Translations under genes and position numbers: made by a program | Notes under the pieces: model-generated | What the model was told of the DNA's origin: nothing | The model's input: the letters and a program-made list of their open reading frames with translations, nothing else | Database searches by the model: none | Assembly: GCA_013399855.1 (NCBI GenBank) | Contig: VXAY01003846.1 | Coordinates: 1,162,530 to 1,226,529 of the forward strand | From: Oxyruncus cristatus | Taxonomy: Eukaryota; Chordata; Aves; Passeriformes; Cotingidae | Direction: 5' to 3' | Length of the DNA: 64,000 bases | Shown: positions 13,493-25,290 of the stretch, in pieces | Numbering within the stretch: position 1 is the first letter of the stretch | Layout: each line of letters begins with the position of its first letter

Positions 13493-16488
13493 AGCACGTA
13501 AGTTAGAAAACTTCCTCCTGTGTGGACAAGTGTTCTCAATGAGTTTCTAAATTTATAGAAGCCTCAAAAGCCCACAGTCTCTATGTTTTCTTGTTACAGT
13601 CTACAGTTAATTCCCAAAGGTGGGACTCCAGCATAGCAACAACCAGCTCTTTAACTAGGCCAACAACATTCAGCAGAGAAACATTTACATGTGTATATTA
13701 CACATTCTTATTTTTACACATAATTTTCAAGATTCCATTTTAGCTCTATTCCCAATAGATGTCTGAAGCACCATTGCTGTAATCTCTACTGACTAAGAAA
13801 ACATGCAGTAGATTAGGCAGTAGTAATGATTACCAAGTGTGGGGCCCGTGCTGTTAAACTCAAATGACAAGCTCATCATGAGCTCTGTTTCTGATGTTCA
13901 GCTGTTTTACTTCATTATTCTCCAAGAAACAAAGTTGGCAAGTCACCATTTTGCTCTGAGAACAATGTGACAACATAAAAAGAAAAGTCAAGGCCTAAAT
14001 CATGATTTTCAGAGCCTGAAAGCTTCCAGCAAAATGTCTTCTTGGATAGGATTTTCCACTTGTAGCTTTCAAGGACAATATGAAAATGACTTTTAAAATA
14101 ACAGCAACATCAGCAAGAAGTTACCATGACCTCCAAGCTTATGTTAGAACATTCATTCTCTATAGTTCAACAGTCTGTCTGAAATCTGAATTCAAGTCAG
14201 GCTTGTAGTACTGCCATGTCTTGGAGATCACGGAGCAGAAGTTCCTTGTGGACCAATTTTGTTCCTGAGTAATAGAAAGTTGCAAAAGCCGTTAATGTGA
14301 CAAAAAGAGAAGAAGCTGGAACAAAAATCTAACTTCTTGATATACCTTGAAGAAGCTCCCAATTCTCAAGGATGTGAGGGTGTTTAATTTCTTAAACTTT
14401 TTGGTATTGAGATTGCTATTAATTCTCTTGGGATAAATTTCAGCCCCTCACTCTCCTCGCCTCCACAGAGACAGGGCTTCCAACCTGCCTGTCCAGAAAT
14501 CTTGAGTCAGGGAAACTGGCAACTCCTTTGCATTTTCTCTCTTCTGGTTTTCTGGCCCCCATCTGTATACATTCATATGTAGCTACATTAGGTATATTGT
14601 AGTGGCTCCTGAAATGATGGTCTGCTTGTTGCTGGCAGACAACCTCTGTATTCGATTACCAGGAAGAAGTCTTCCTGAGAGGAAAAATGGAGAAGAGAAA
14701 CAGTACGATTTGCAAAATGAATGAATGAATAAATAGAATGCACAGAAGAGTCTTCTGAATTTCTCATGTTCCTGGTCCTGGTTCAAGCAATAGAGACTAT
14801 GTGATCCTTGAACGATGGGTAGGGCCCATATGTCAGTAACCAGCAACCTGGTTGCTGTCCTTTGGCATTTTAATATGAAGATGAACATAGAGACAGTGTA
14901 ACTAGGAGTACTCAGGATCCCAACATTCTCCAAGGAGGTAGAGAGTGATGGTCACCCAATCCTTTGGAGGATTGGTATAAAACCAGTCCTGAAGCTGTGT
15001 GTCCTCTTCTTGGTTGGTGTTTGGGAAGAAAGAAGCAATGGCTACAATGAGCTGTTAAAACCTGACAGATGTGATATAGACACGAGAGCTAACCTGAATG
15101 GTGACAAGTAGCAGGGGTGGAGACCTACAGGGCTCAACCCAGTCTGTGAATGAGAGCACTGGTGTGTGGTTGCTGTTGTTGTCTGGGTTTGGGCAGGGTA
15201 ACAGAAAGGCTATTTGGTCTTGATAGAGTGAAAGACAAATATTTAGAGTGAGATAATATTTGTCTGAGAAAGGTAAATAGGGTGTGGATGATGAGTTACG
15301 TATGAAAAAGCTAGGAAATCTTTGTAAGTCGTGCAGGACAGATGGGTAGGCCCGGGAAAGTGGAAAAAAAAGCAGTCAACATCTGACAGGATGGAGAAGA
15401 TAAAAGGGAGGGAAGAGTGCAAGTGAAAGTCTCTATAGGTAAGGGAATGTGAAGATTCAGGAGTTTCTAGTATTTTAATGCCATTGGGAGTAAAAAGGTA
15501 GTAATAGTAATAGTGCCAGAGAAAGAAGGCATTGTTGTGGCTGATCAAGCTACCATCCTGCAAATTATCTGTTAAACAGATAGATATGACTCCAATAATG
15601 CTTTTTGCCTTTTTTTTTTTTTTCCAAGAAAAATTTCATTTTGCTACATCAAAAAATTGTCATTTTTTGAAGACTCTTGGAAATATAATCTGGTTTTTGG
15701 TCCACTCATTCTTGCGCTGAGTTTTAGCCATGTTGTTCTAGAGAGTATGTAATATTTTCAGATTAAGAGAAGCAGATACTATTCCCTACTAAAACTTCTG
15801 AAATCCTCTCACTGTAAATTCTTTATTAGTTTGATAGCTTTACCCCCTACAGAGGTACCTTAAGAAAGAACTGTGTAACCAAAGAAAGTCAGTTCTGCAG
15901 CATCAAAGTTACTTGAAATATTTACTATATATCTGTGGCAAGAATGATCCACTTCAGTTATGTTGGGGGTTTTTACTTTATTTTCAGTGTGCAGTTTAGA
16001 TTTTTAAAAAGTGGAATCTATTAACCCCGTTACTTCAACCTTACTACTTGTGCAAAGAAAGGTGATTCAGAAGGATCACCCTGGACTGAATACATAGCCT
16101 CATTTGTGACAATTTTCCAGCTTCTTGCTGACAAGCCCAGTTCTCTCTGTATTAATCTCAAAGCTGATATGTGCAAATTGCTTTCCAGTGGTAATAAATG
16201 TATTCCTGGTAAAAGGGGAAAAAGTAAATTAATTTCCTCTTGAAAGCTGAGGTTGTTTATGAGGTTGTTTCAGGCTTACACAGTAATTGTCTAAATTCTG
16301 TTGCTTCTAGGAAGGCAATTCAGCACCCACGACTCAATCTTTAAGATACTGCAAACTGAGGTTTTCAATGATCCTATAAGATATTCCAATAGAATACCAC
16401 AATTGCTCAGATGTATAGCTGGAATGAAACAAGGTGCTATGAACACCACATTTGGAAAACAGATCAATATCAAAGTATTGGTAATTTT
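13493..16488. other. Noncoding DNA, nothing recognised
   Basis: No gene or transposon recognised apart from a short GAAT microsatellite (14716-14734), a mildly purine-rich strand at 15243-15450 and a T run at 15611-15624. The largest open frame (116 codons, minus, 14583-14933) has no domain signature. Confidence 0.5.
14716..14734 (+). repeat. (AATG)n microsatellite
   Basis: About four and a half copies of a tetranucleotide AATG unit, the last unit changed to aaat. Confidence 0.8.
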
Positions 16489-16605
16489 CACAGAATCAGA
16501 TGTCTGAGGTTGGAAGGGACCTCCAGAGGTGATTTGGTTCAAACCCCTGAACAAGTGGAACCACCTAGAGCCAGTTGTCCAGGACTGTGTCCAGGCAGCT
16601 TTTGA
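16489..16605 (-). mobile_element. CR1 LINE, 3'-terminal fragment
   Basis: On the plus strand it reads as the reverse complement of a CR1 end: cacagaatcag, then 'gaggttggaagggacctcca', then 'cacctagagcc', then 'gtccaggcagcttttgaat'. The wording is that of a different CR1 subfamily from the copy at 31504, which uses the 'ccactagaccaggttgctca' type of text. The copy stops abruptly at about 16605 after roughly 117 bp, as expected for a 5'-truncated insertion. It has no coding capacity. Confidence 0.88.
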
Positions 16606-17884
16606 ATGAAAACTTTTGACTTTCTAAAAGTGCTCCTCCTACTCCCCTTTATATCTGTTACTGAAGTAGCAGGCTGTATACTAACATTGCAATTCGTCAC
16701 TAAAACTCACAAGGAGACTCAAGAGTTTGTTGTGAGCATTTATTTACCCACTAGCTCAGGGTGTTGTTTTACAGCAGTATACAGCCAGCTAAAGTCACAG
16801 CTCTGCCTGACTCTTCCCCAGCCTTTCAAATATAGTGATTTTCTGCTGACTCAGCTCCATGAACGAACTCAGTATCAAATCACAGAAACACCAGCATGGG
16901 TGAGAAGGAGGGATTGAAATTTTATGGTCAGGGAGAGATGAGGACGAGGCAGGATTGTGGTAACTGGTGTTTGAGTATGACTTAACAGTAACAAACATTT
17001 GACATAATGGGGAGAATTGAAATACTGTGGAAAAGATGAAGCACAGTTTATTCTCATCTTGGTACATGCTGATTAAGAGCTAATTCGTCTCTCAATCCAT
17101 GAAGTGCCTCTGACATCTAAGCAAGGAAAATATTTAAGTATCTTTATTGAATTTTAAAAATACTCTATTGTAATTGCAGAGCAGGGTAGAACACAGTATA
17201 AATAGCAATGGTAATCATATTGATAGCTAGATCTTTCCAATCCAAACTTTATCTTCTTCGGCGAATACTCTTTGGTTCTTGCTGTAAGATGTTAAGTATT
17301 TTTCTTCATATGTCATGGACAAATGGAAGCTTTAGTATCTTCTCTCATTCCATGTCATGCTCAGCTACAAGAGTCAAGCTAAGTTACCGCAGTGACTTCT
17401 GAATTTATGAATTACGTTATTAAAGTAAGTGAGCAAAAATTGTAAGAATATAAAAATTAATTAGATTGAAGAGATTGCTGAATTTTCTATTTCAGCTCGT
17501 TTGGATTTTATACAGGATAAATTTAGGTACCTCTTCCCTCATGCCATGTATATTCCAAATTTTTTCCCCTCCTGTTATTTCTTTATAGAAATATCATTAT
17601 TCCAACCACATCACTTTTCAGTGTAGAGTCCTACATGGGCAGTAAGGTAACGTATACCGGTAACATCAATTTGATTCTACATGCAGAGTGTCAAACCTGC
17701 TGTCTTTGCAGCAAACAAATATTGTTTCAATTTCTCCATGTCAAAGAGCAATAATCCATCTGCAAATAAGGATTTGCTTTAAGCTGTGTCTTTTATATGA
17801 AGACTTCAGTAAAAAAACTGATAATCAAAATAAAATTTGTAACTTCCATTGTTATTATTATGCTCAGGTGTAAAAGGGCCATTT

Positions 17885-17902
17885 GAAACCAATGAAACCA
17901 AT
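17885..17902 (+). repeat. Tandem 9-bp repeat, two copies
   Basis: The unit gaaaccaat occurs twice in direct succession and is followed by a partial third copy (gaaat). Confidence 0.8.
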
Positions 17903-19984
17903 GAAATTTCTTTTTATGGTTAGCATACTGATAGCACAACTGTGTTTGCATTCCCCTGTATTACCAGATACTTTATAAATCCTGAGGCTTAAACATCCAA
18001 GCTGTTGTTCACTGTGTACCTGACCAAGGGGACCTTGTTCATGTAAGGAAAGCAGGTAGGATAACTAAACTAATCTCTCTAGCTACACCACTGTAGCCCT
18101 CTCAGGTACAGCCTAACTGCAGTGGGCTGAAACTGAGAGCGCACCAGTTATGCTCAATCCACTGTTGCACTGCTCTAGCTGGAGAAAAAACATCACCTCA
18201 TGCATCATTCCTGTAAATATAGAATCTGTTAGAAATGTGAAAGAGGAGTATGCTGTAAAGCTGATACATGCAACTGGAAACCGTATATGTAGAGCCATGC
18301 AGTTTGTTTCAAAAGTGAATGCCATAGGAGGAGTGTAAGATTTGGTCCTCTCATCACCAGTCCGTGTAGCACTGTGAAACACGGATGCAATACATGATGT
18401 GCTGTTTGTTCTTTGTCTTCTGTGATGTTCAATTGTGGTTCAGAAACTCGGTGTAATTTCTATTTGTCTGATGCTGCAATGTACTGAGCTTCACACACAT
18501 TTTCTCTCTGTGGCACAATCTTTTTTTTAATTTTTTCTTTCTATTTTAGATATGCACTTCTTAACAGTGTCCAGACATTACAGGTAGATCTGTCTTAAGC
18601 CTTTATAAACAAAATGAATATTTACCTCCTTCCTTGGTTCTGCCAAGGGTGCGGAGCAGGGACTTCACAAAGTTCACGTCTATCTTACTGGAAGGCTAAA
18701 AGGGAAAACTAACAAGATAGCTCTAAACTTTCTAAGTGGCAGGTACTAGCCTAGCTTTCTTGAGACTCAGAAACAGTCAGAGGAGTCATGGCTGCAGTCT
18801 GCTGCTGTAGATCAGATCATCTTTATAGATCAGAGTTCTGTAACAGCAACATCATTTTTGTATTTCTTGATGGCTTTGATAATTTTGCTGACCATCTAGT
18901 CTTCTTGACCAGATCCTCAAAGGGCATCTCACTTCTGATTCATTGAACACCCATATACCTGCTGGGCACTCAAATAGTTTTGCAAACTGAATGAATGTTT
19001 TCTTTGCTGTGTACTCTTTCCTGGGCATCCCTTTCAAGTGATCCTTGACTTTCTTTACTTTCTTTGCTGTGGTAAAGGTTTCATCTATGTGTTTTGCTGA
19101 AGTATTTACACATTTTAAACAGACAGCCCTATGGTTTTTTACTGCAAGGCCTGCTCTGGTGAACTTCAAATTGACCATAAAGTGGTTTTCCTACAGACTT
19201 CATTTAGATTTAAGTCAGGCCTAGATGCTGGGTAAGGATACAGACTTCTGTGAATTCCTGTATTCGACTAATGAGAAAGCAGGGGATGATCTTTTCAGAT
19301 AGTTACCTGCCTCTTATAAGTGATGTGAAAGGTGCTGTGGAGGTGCTTTACTGGGTACCTGAAAACACCAACTGGGCTAGGTGGTGTTTTTAGTTTCTGA
19401 ATATACACATGGAAGGTAGGTCAGATAACACTCAGCTTCACTTGAAATTGTATCATTTGGTATCAGTGCACGTGTCCAAGAAAAGAACTCACAGCTTTCA
19501 TCTGAAAGATTTAGGGATGGAAAGTGTTTTGAAGGAAGACCCTTTAGCCAGTGCTTAATTCCCCCCTGTTGGTGTCACATACCCTATCCATGTAATAATT
19601 TACCTGTGAACTCCATATTTCCTTAAAGGAGTAACCCAGGACTAAGTGTGCTGTCCAGGCAGAGAAAGTCAGGGCAAAGGGAGGGAAGGATGGCAAGGGA
19701 GGCAAGTGGAGAGAGGCATGTAACACATAACTGTAATTCTTTACAGCTATAAAACCCTCTGAAATTTGGAATGAACTTTTAAATATTTGTAAAGCTGTTA
19801 GTTTTACAAACAGGCATTTGTTACAGTGGAATTGAAGCAAACAATCAAATCAAATAACTCTCTTGCTTCTAAACATTCAGATTTTGCTTGGCAGGCCTGA
19901 ACTTTGGACAGCCTAAGGATTAAAGTTTCTCCTTTGGACCCTCAGGGTGCTTTTTCCAAAGAATGGAGAATAGACTTGAGATTG

Positions 19985-20156
19985 AAAAAAACCCACAAAC
20001 TAAAACAAACCAAAACAAAAAAAACCCAAAACACCAGAAAATAAAAGGAGAAACAAAAAAGCAAAATAGACCTCAGAAATCTAGCTAAGTCTTTCTTTCT
20101 TCTATTCTGTCTCTCTTTCTCCTTCTCTCTCCCTTCTTTCTTGTTCCACCTCTTGA
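19985..20156 (+). repeat. A/C-rich tract joined to pyrimidine tract
   Basis: Positions 19985-20078 are A runs split by ccc, cc and single C, with almost no T. From about 20088 to 20156 the strand switches to nearly pure C and T (cttt, tctc, ccct). The strand asymmetry therefore flips inside about 15 bases. No retroelement body was found on either side. Confidence 0.7.
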
Positions 20157-22654
20157 CTGTATCATACTGTGTTGCTGGTTGCTGAGGTGCTGCTTCACCT
20201 TCTGCAATGTTGCTTGATCTTTGATTTCCTGTGAAGCACAATGAATCTTACATTAGAGTGTGCAGAGTCAGGTGGTGCACCATCTGTTCCCAAGCTCTGA
20301 AAACATTGAGTAACAGAGAGCAACAGAAAGCAACAGCTACACCAGTTTCATCAGAATATTCATATTCACATGGCAGCAAAAAACCAGACGACTCTATTTT
20401 CAAGCACAAACAAGCATTTTCGTTTTCCAAGTTACCTACTAAATCTAACTTGTTTATGTGGTGTTCTTTCATTTTTTTAAAATACACTTACTATTCATTA
20501 ACATGGCTAAGTCATAAAATATGTTAACCAATTCATACTGCTTAGGTAATTTGATGGTATGGAGACCATGTGACATAGACTGCAAAGTAGTGTTAATTTA
20601 ACTGTGTTTAATAACATCTGTGCATGCAGCAACCAAAAGATTGTTGGAACAGCTGCAAAACTATGATACTAACACAGTGAAGAGCAGGTAATGCAGAAGA
20701 TCAGTAAATCCCTAGCCACCAACATTTGTTAATAATTTTTTTTTTTATTGTGCGCTAACATTCTGTTGAGAAAGCATTATGTGTACCTGAGTTACTGTTA
20801 GGAATCTCTATGATACCTTACTAAATATTGATTATGAATCACAGGCTACAACTATTTTAATTATATATTTTCTTAACTGTGGTTTAATCAGACAAAAAAG
20901 AAATACCTTGAGTGCCTTAAAACATGCATACTGGTTCAGAGCAAATCAGCTATAGTCAAAGTTACTAACACATATGCTTCTATTTCTTTGATGTTTCTCT
21001 CCGTATTAATGCTAGAACAACTTAGTTCAGATTTACAGGAACCCCAAATTGCTTTAACTACTTTGCTAAACATTGTATTTATTATAGAAGAAACTAGGAG
21101 AAGGATTTATCACATTTTTGGAAACCATTTAAAAAGCTTCACTGATCTTCCTGCACTTTAACACTCCAAAACACTTGTTTTGAAATACTACAAGAAGAAT
21201 ACAAATGTTCAAAAATAAAAGTGCTTCTGCCAGAAAATGAGGAAATAAGGGAGTTAAGAAACACTCTTGTTTAACACTGCTATGTCAGTACCCTCTGTAA
21301 CACCTTCCATCTCTCATTACACAGCCCTGAAAATAAAGTATACCTCATGGCTAGGTTTGCCTACTCCTAATTGCGCCCATGAGTTGTTGAATGATCTCAA
21401 GAAAGTTACTACGTGCTATAGTTCATCTAGATATGAGCAAGGACAATGGCGATTGTATGTACAATGATTTTGTATACACAGGATCTTTGAGTCAGAAATG
21501 TTCACATATTTTACCACCATCCAGTTACTTCATAATTTTCTTGAGGAATTACATATGTCTATCTGGCATCCACATTAAAGTTATATAATCATATAATACA
21601 AAAAGTATACATATTTTTTATTATTATTTTACATATGTGCATATCTGTGTTTGTGCTATATGGATTATATCTAACGTATGCAAATGTATCTATACAGATA
21701 GAAAAATATACAACCCCTCTTGTCGTGCAATAAGGTTACTGCATGGTTGTAAAACATTTGAAGATGTGTGCATCGAAGATATTATACTAGCTCAAAGTAA
21801 AGAATACCCAACAACCTCCTGCCTTAAAAAAAATGCTGAGTCCCTCACTATTGTAAACAGGGCAAGGGGGGAAAAAAAGTCAGATAACTCAAAAAGCTGA
21901 CACAAACATAGTCTGTGGGCTTGGCAAATGTTGGAAGCAAAATTGATTTTGCATTGTCTGAGTTTGGAATAACTGATGTTAATATCTAGCTGTTAGTGTG
22001 CAGAGGAGCTAAGACTTTTGACAGATAGGGATAAACACAGAATATGCAAGTAAAATACAGTATGGAAAAAATCCCCCAACTAAATTAGAGATGACTTCTG
22101 ATTTTTCAGCCTGGACAGTGCTGAATGCCCAGCTGGCTCAGCCCTACACTTCATGTCTAATTGGGATGATCAATTAAAGGATTTCTCGTTGCTTAATGTG
22201 CAGGTATGTCCTAGATCAATGAGGCTTAAAAGTCCTGTAATCAGATGTCCTAAGCTTTTAACTTTTGATAATTGAGCTGTAAGAGGCACTTCCTTCTCGT
22301 TCCTCTTGAAGCCTTCAGGAACATGCGTTGGTTTATTTTTTGCATGTTGATTGTTCATTTGAATGTAAGAGAGTCTGGCCCTGCATTTGCTGACCTAAAC
22401 AGCCATATTTCCATTGAACAAAATGGATTTGTCTGCACTGTTGCTTTTGGGGGTTGGTCCTCTCTGAACCAGTGTTAACACAACTGCTGGAAAAAAGCAG
22501 ACAGCTGGACAGAAATAAGCTACCAGCAGGAGAGTAGATCTGCTCGTTTCTACCAGCCTGTGTAACAATATTTGTGAATATAAAGCGCTGTGTAGACAAA
22601 ACTGAATTATCTCTAAAGAAGGAATTAGGAGTAGTCCAGCTGCAACATTGAAAT

Positions 22655-22838
22655 TATTTTCTAGCATTGGAACAGGCTGCCTGGGGAAGTGGTTGAGTCA
22701 CCAATCCTGAAGGTATTTATAAGATGTGGAGATGTGGCACGTGGAGACATTGTTTAGAGGTGGACTTGGCCGTGTTGGGCTAGTAGACTCAATTACACCA
22801 GAGGTCTTTTCCAACCTGAATGATTTTGTGATTCTGTG
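22655..22838 (+). mobile_element. CR1 LINE, 3'-terminal fragment
   Basis: It matches the CR1 3' region in sequence order: 'gcattggaacaggctgcc', then 'gaagtggttgagtcacca', a 'gatgtggagatgtggcac' segment, 'ttagaggtggacttgg', 'aggtcttttccaacctgaa', and a terminal gattttgtgattctgtg 8-mer pair. The right-hand terminal repeats set the orientation as plus. It is about 180 bp, strongly 5'-truncated and noncoding. Confidence 0.92.
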
Positions 22839-24951
22839 TTCAAGTTGCATCCTGGTTAATTCATTTGCTCTGAAAAGTAAATGTGGGATGTCTATCTAAT
22901 CTGGCTCTCGTACAGCTATGGCGTAACTGTGAATTATTTACTCCTTCAGAAACAAGGAAAAACATCCTCTGGTCTAAAAAGCAGGCTGCTGAGGCAGAGT
23001 TTGGTCCATGAATTTGTCCATGCTCCCACCGGAGGCCTGTGTCAGAACTAGAAATCAGAAGTACATACTGCTGTATCAAGATGATTGGAGCCTTATTCCT
23101 GTTCTTCATCTGTAAGGATGGCAAGGGATCCTTGTTTTGAGTTAAGAAATGGGCATGACCACCGCCCCCAAAGGCCCCCAAATATGCATTTGTGCAGGTA
23201 GGTTCACCAAACAGCATCTGCCCCCCTCAGCTGGGGCCAAGTTCTGAACTGATCCTCCTTGTACCCTTTTTAGATATGAGAAGGATTTTCTGAACAACAT
23301 AGTGATGACTAGGACAGTTAATGTTTTCCAATTGCTAGTCTCACAAACAAACAATTTGAGGTTAACTGAGCTGATTATTACATTTTTCTCTTAAAGTGAG
23401 AGTGGAAGGTAGAAAAGAGTTTATCCTTCAGTTCCTTCAAGGTGCTGTGGGATGTCAGCTCTCTTCAGGAACTCTTGGGATTGGACCACATCAGTGATTG
23501 CTAGGGACTGACCTGAACTGAGTTGCAGATGCATCTGGGGAGGTACTATACACAAAGACCATCCAGTTGCCAGGGTGTGTACATTCTTCTAGGAGAATGT
23601 GGACAGAGCTGGGAGGGGGAGCTGTGATGGTGTGGGATTGGGTTTGATATATATATATCTCTTTGGATTTAAAACTTTGACCATATAATCTTTTGCTCTG
23701 TTGCTTTTTAAAATTTCATTATTTACTGCTATAGCAGCTTAAATTAAAATTAATGCTGACCCATTGACTTGAATAGGTGATGGCTGTAAATTTCAGGGAG
23801 CTGAATTTGCCTGTGTTCACATTTCTTTCAATTACAATGACAACGGTTTTAATCTAGACTAATAGTATCTGGTACATATTTATCTTTCTGCTGCCAACTA
23901 AAATATCCATGGAGAACCTGAAAGATTGTGACATAATTAGTGAAGACAATTTCCAAAATGCCAGAGGTGAGTAACGTTGTAGGCAATCCCTTCTCAAATT
24001 TACCTGCCAATATTTTTTCTAAAATATGTTATGATTCCCATTTGTTTAATATTTATGAAAAACTACAAAGTACTTACCAGTAGCTATGCTCTGCATTAAT
24101 CACATTTTTACTATTATATCTGTTTATGACTTCATTAATTAATTATAATTGATTAATATATAAATAGTGATTATATTTATTAATTCTTAAGTTTATTTGC
24201 TAATTGAAGGCAGTTTATTACAGAAAGTGAAAATGAAATATTTTGAGGGCCAACTGCTTCTTAAATATACTGTAGAAATTTACAATGATAGATGAAATTA
24301 TCACACATCTGAAAAGCTGTCATGGAACAGATTTCAGGAGGTTGCCTGACACAAAATGCTAGCTACATGTTGTACCAGGCTCTAAGCCCCAGTTAGATTT
24401 CACCAGACTGGATGTGTTCTGCCTGAAACATCAGAATGTTACTGAATCACAGTTTAATATATATTTTCTTTTATTCAGAATACTGCAAGGATCAGTTCTG
24501 CTCAATATGACATTTCTGAATGTATAAATTCATGCTAGGATCTATGCGGTAATAACTACATTAACAAAAATGACAACTGGCTTCTCATTGACAAGAACAG
24601 CGGAAAGGATTTTATTTACTTCTTTTGACCACATTAAGTCAAAAGAATGAGGTCACCCTCATATTTTGGAAGGTAAAATCACAATAATTATTCATTCTAC
24701 TATAAATTACTATACATTACTGATGCCTTAAGCCACAAATAGTTTTTTTTAGTTTTCTAATTTTTGTAAGCTTTATAAGTTTTATAAGTAGTAGAAGTAA
24801 ATTTTAAAAGCAGCAGCCCTTGTTCCCTTACCCTGTAGTACAAGTAGTTATACATTCCTAACCCCCTTACTCCGTTCTGTGCTCCCCATATCAAATCTAC
24901 CCCTGAATTCAGTAGAAATGTTTAGTCTCTTGTCAAGGCAAGGCCTAGGCT
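22839..24951. other. Noncoding DNA with an AT-rich patch
   Basis: No gene recognised. The open frame of 118 codons on the minus strand (22861-23217) has no domain features. A (TA)n palindrome lies at about 23647-23659 and an extremely AT-rich patch (TTAATTAATTATAATTGATT type) at 24130-24190. Confidence 0.5.
23759..23812. repeat. Possible fossil amniote palindromic repeat
   Basis: The text 'cccattgacttgaatagg' followed by 'ggagctgaatttgcctg' is close to the CCATTGACTTCAATGGG core and CTGAATTTGGCCC-like end that recur in old sauropsid repeats. Only about 50 bases are recognisable and the comparison is from memory. Confidence 0.4.
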
Positions 24952-25290
24952 GTTTGGGAACAGCCAAATCAGGACCTGAACAACAAAATGGAGTCAAAAA
25001 CTAGGTAACTATGTACCTTTTGTGCTCTGAAGATGGTGATGGTGATGAAGAGGGGGTCCCAAAACGCCCCCAGACTCAATTCTCAGGGGGTGGGTCAGGA
25101 GGTGGACCAGAGCAAAGGCTACGGGGCGGACACACTTAGGATTGGACGGATAGTATTCTAAAAGATGTGATACAGCTGTATTCAAGCACGCGCGTCTTGT
25201 AACAACTAATGCCTTGGCACAGTAAACCCTTTCCTTATCTCACCCTAATTAACTGCTCCTGAGTTGTTTCTTAAGTCCAGGTGCTAGCAG
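24952..25290 (+). mobile_element. Candidate solo LTR of an endogenous retrovirus
   Basis: This 340-bp block differs from its surroundings: it is GC-richer and keeps at least seven CpGs, four of them lost almost everywhere nearby. It starts TGTTTGGGAACA and ends near GCTAGCA, giving the TG...CA frame of an LTR. A promoter/poly(A)-like tail lies at 25222-25275 (cagtaaaccctttcctta, then 'ctgctcctgagttgtttc'), a layout typical of avian retroviral LTRs. No gag, pol or env sequence and no primer-binding site adjoin it, so if real it is a solo LTR. I could not find a clean target-site duplication. It could alternatively be a CpG-rich unique element. Confidence 0.5.

Larger units (their letters stand above)
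16606..22654. other. Noncoding DNA with low-complexity tracts
   Basis: About 6 kb without a recognised gene. It contains a 9-bp tandem pair (17885-17902), an A/C-rich tract followed by a pyrimidine tract (19985-20156) and an AT-rich stretch near 21590-21630. The minus-strand open frame 18852-19178 (108 codons) looks slightly more protein-like than the others but matches nothing I recognise. The stretch around 21385-21460 vaguely resembles the core of a MIR-like SINE but is too decayed to call. Confidence 0.5.

Noticed and set aside
18852..19178. A 108-codon minus-strand open frame with a Lys-rich, fairly balanced composition that looks somewhat protein-like.
   Set aside because: I recognise no family, the frame is bounded by stops without retrocopy hallmarks such as a poly(A) tail or target-site duplication, and no splice context is visible.
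21385..21460. Weak resemblance to a MIR-type core (gatctcaagaaagttact ... gaggacaatg-like).
   Set aside because: Too few consecutive matches; could be chance in AT-rich DNA.
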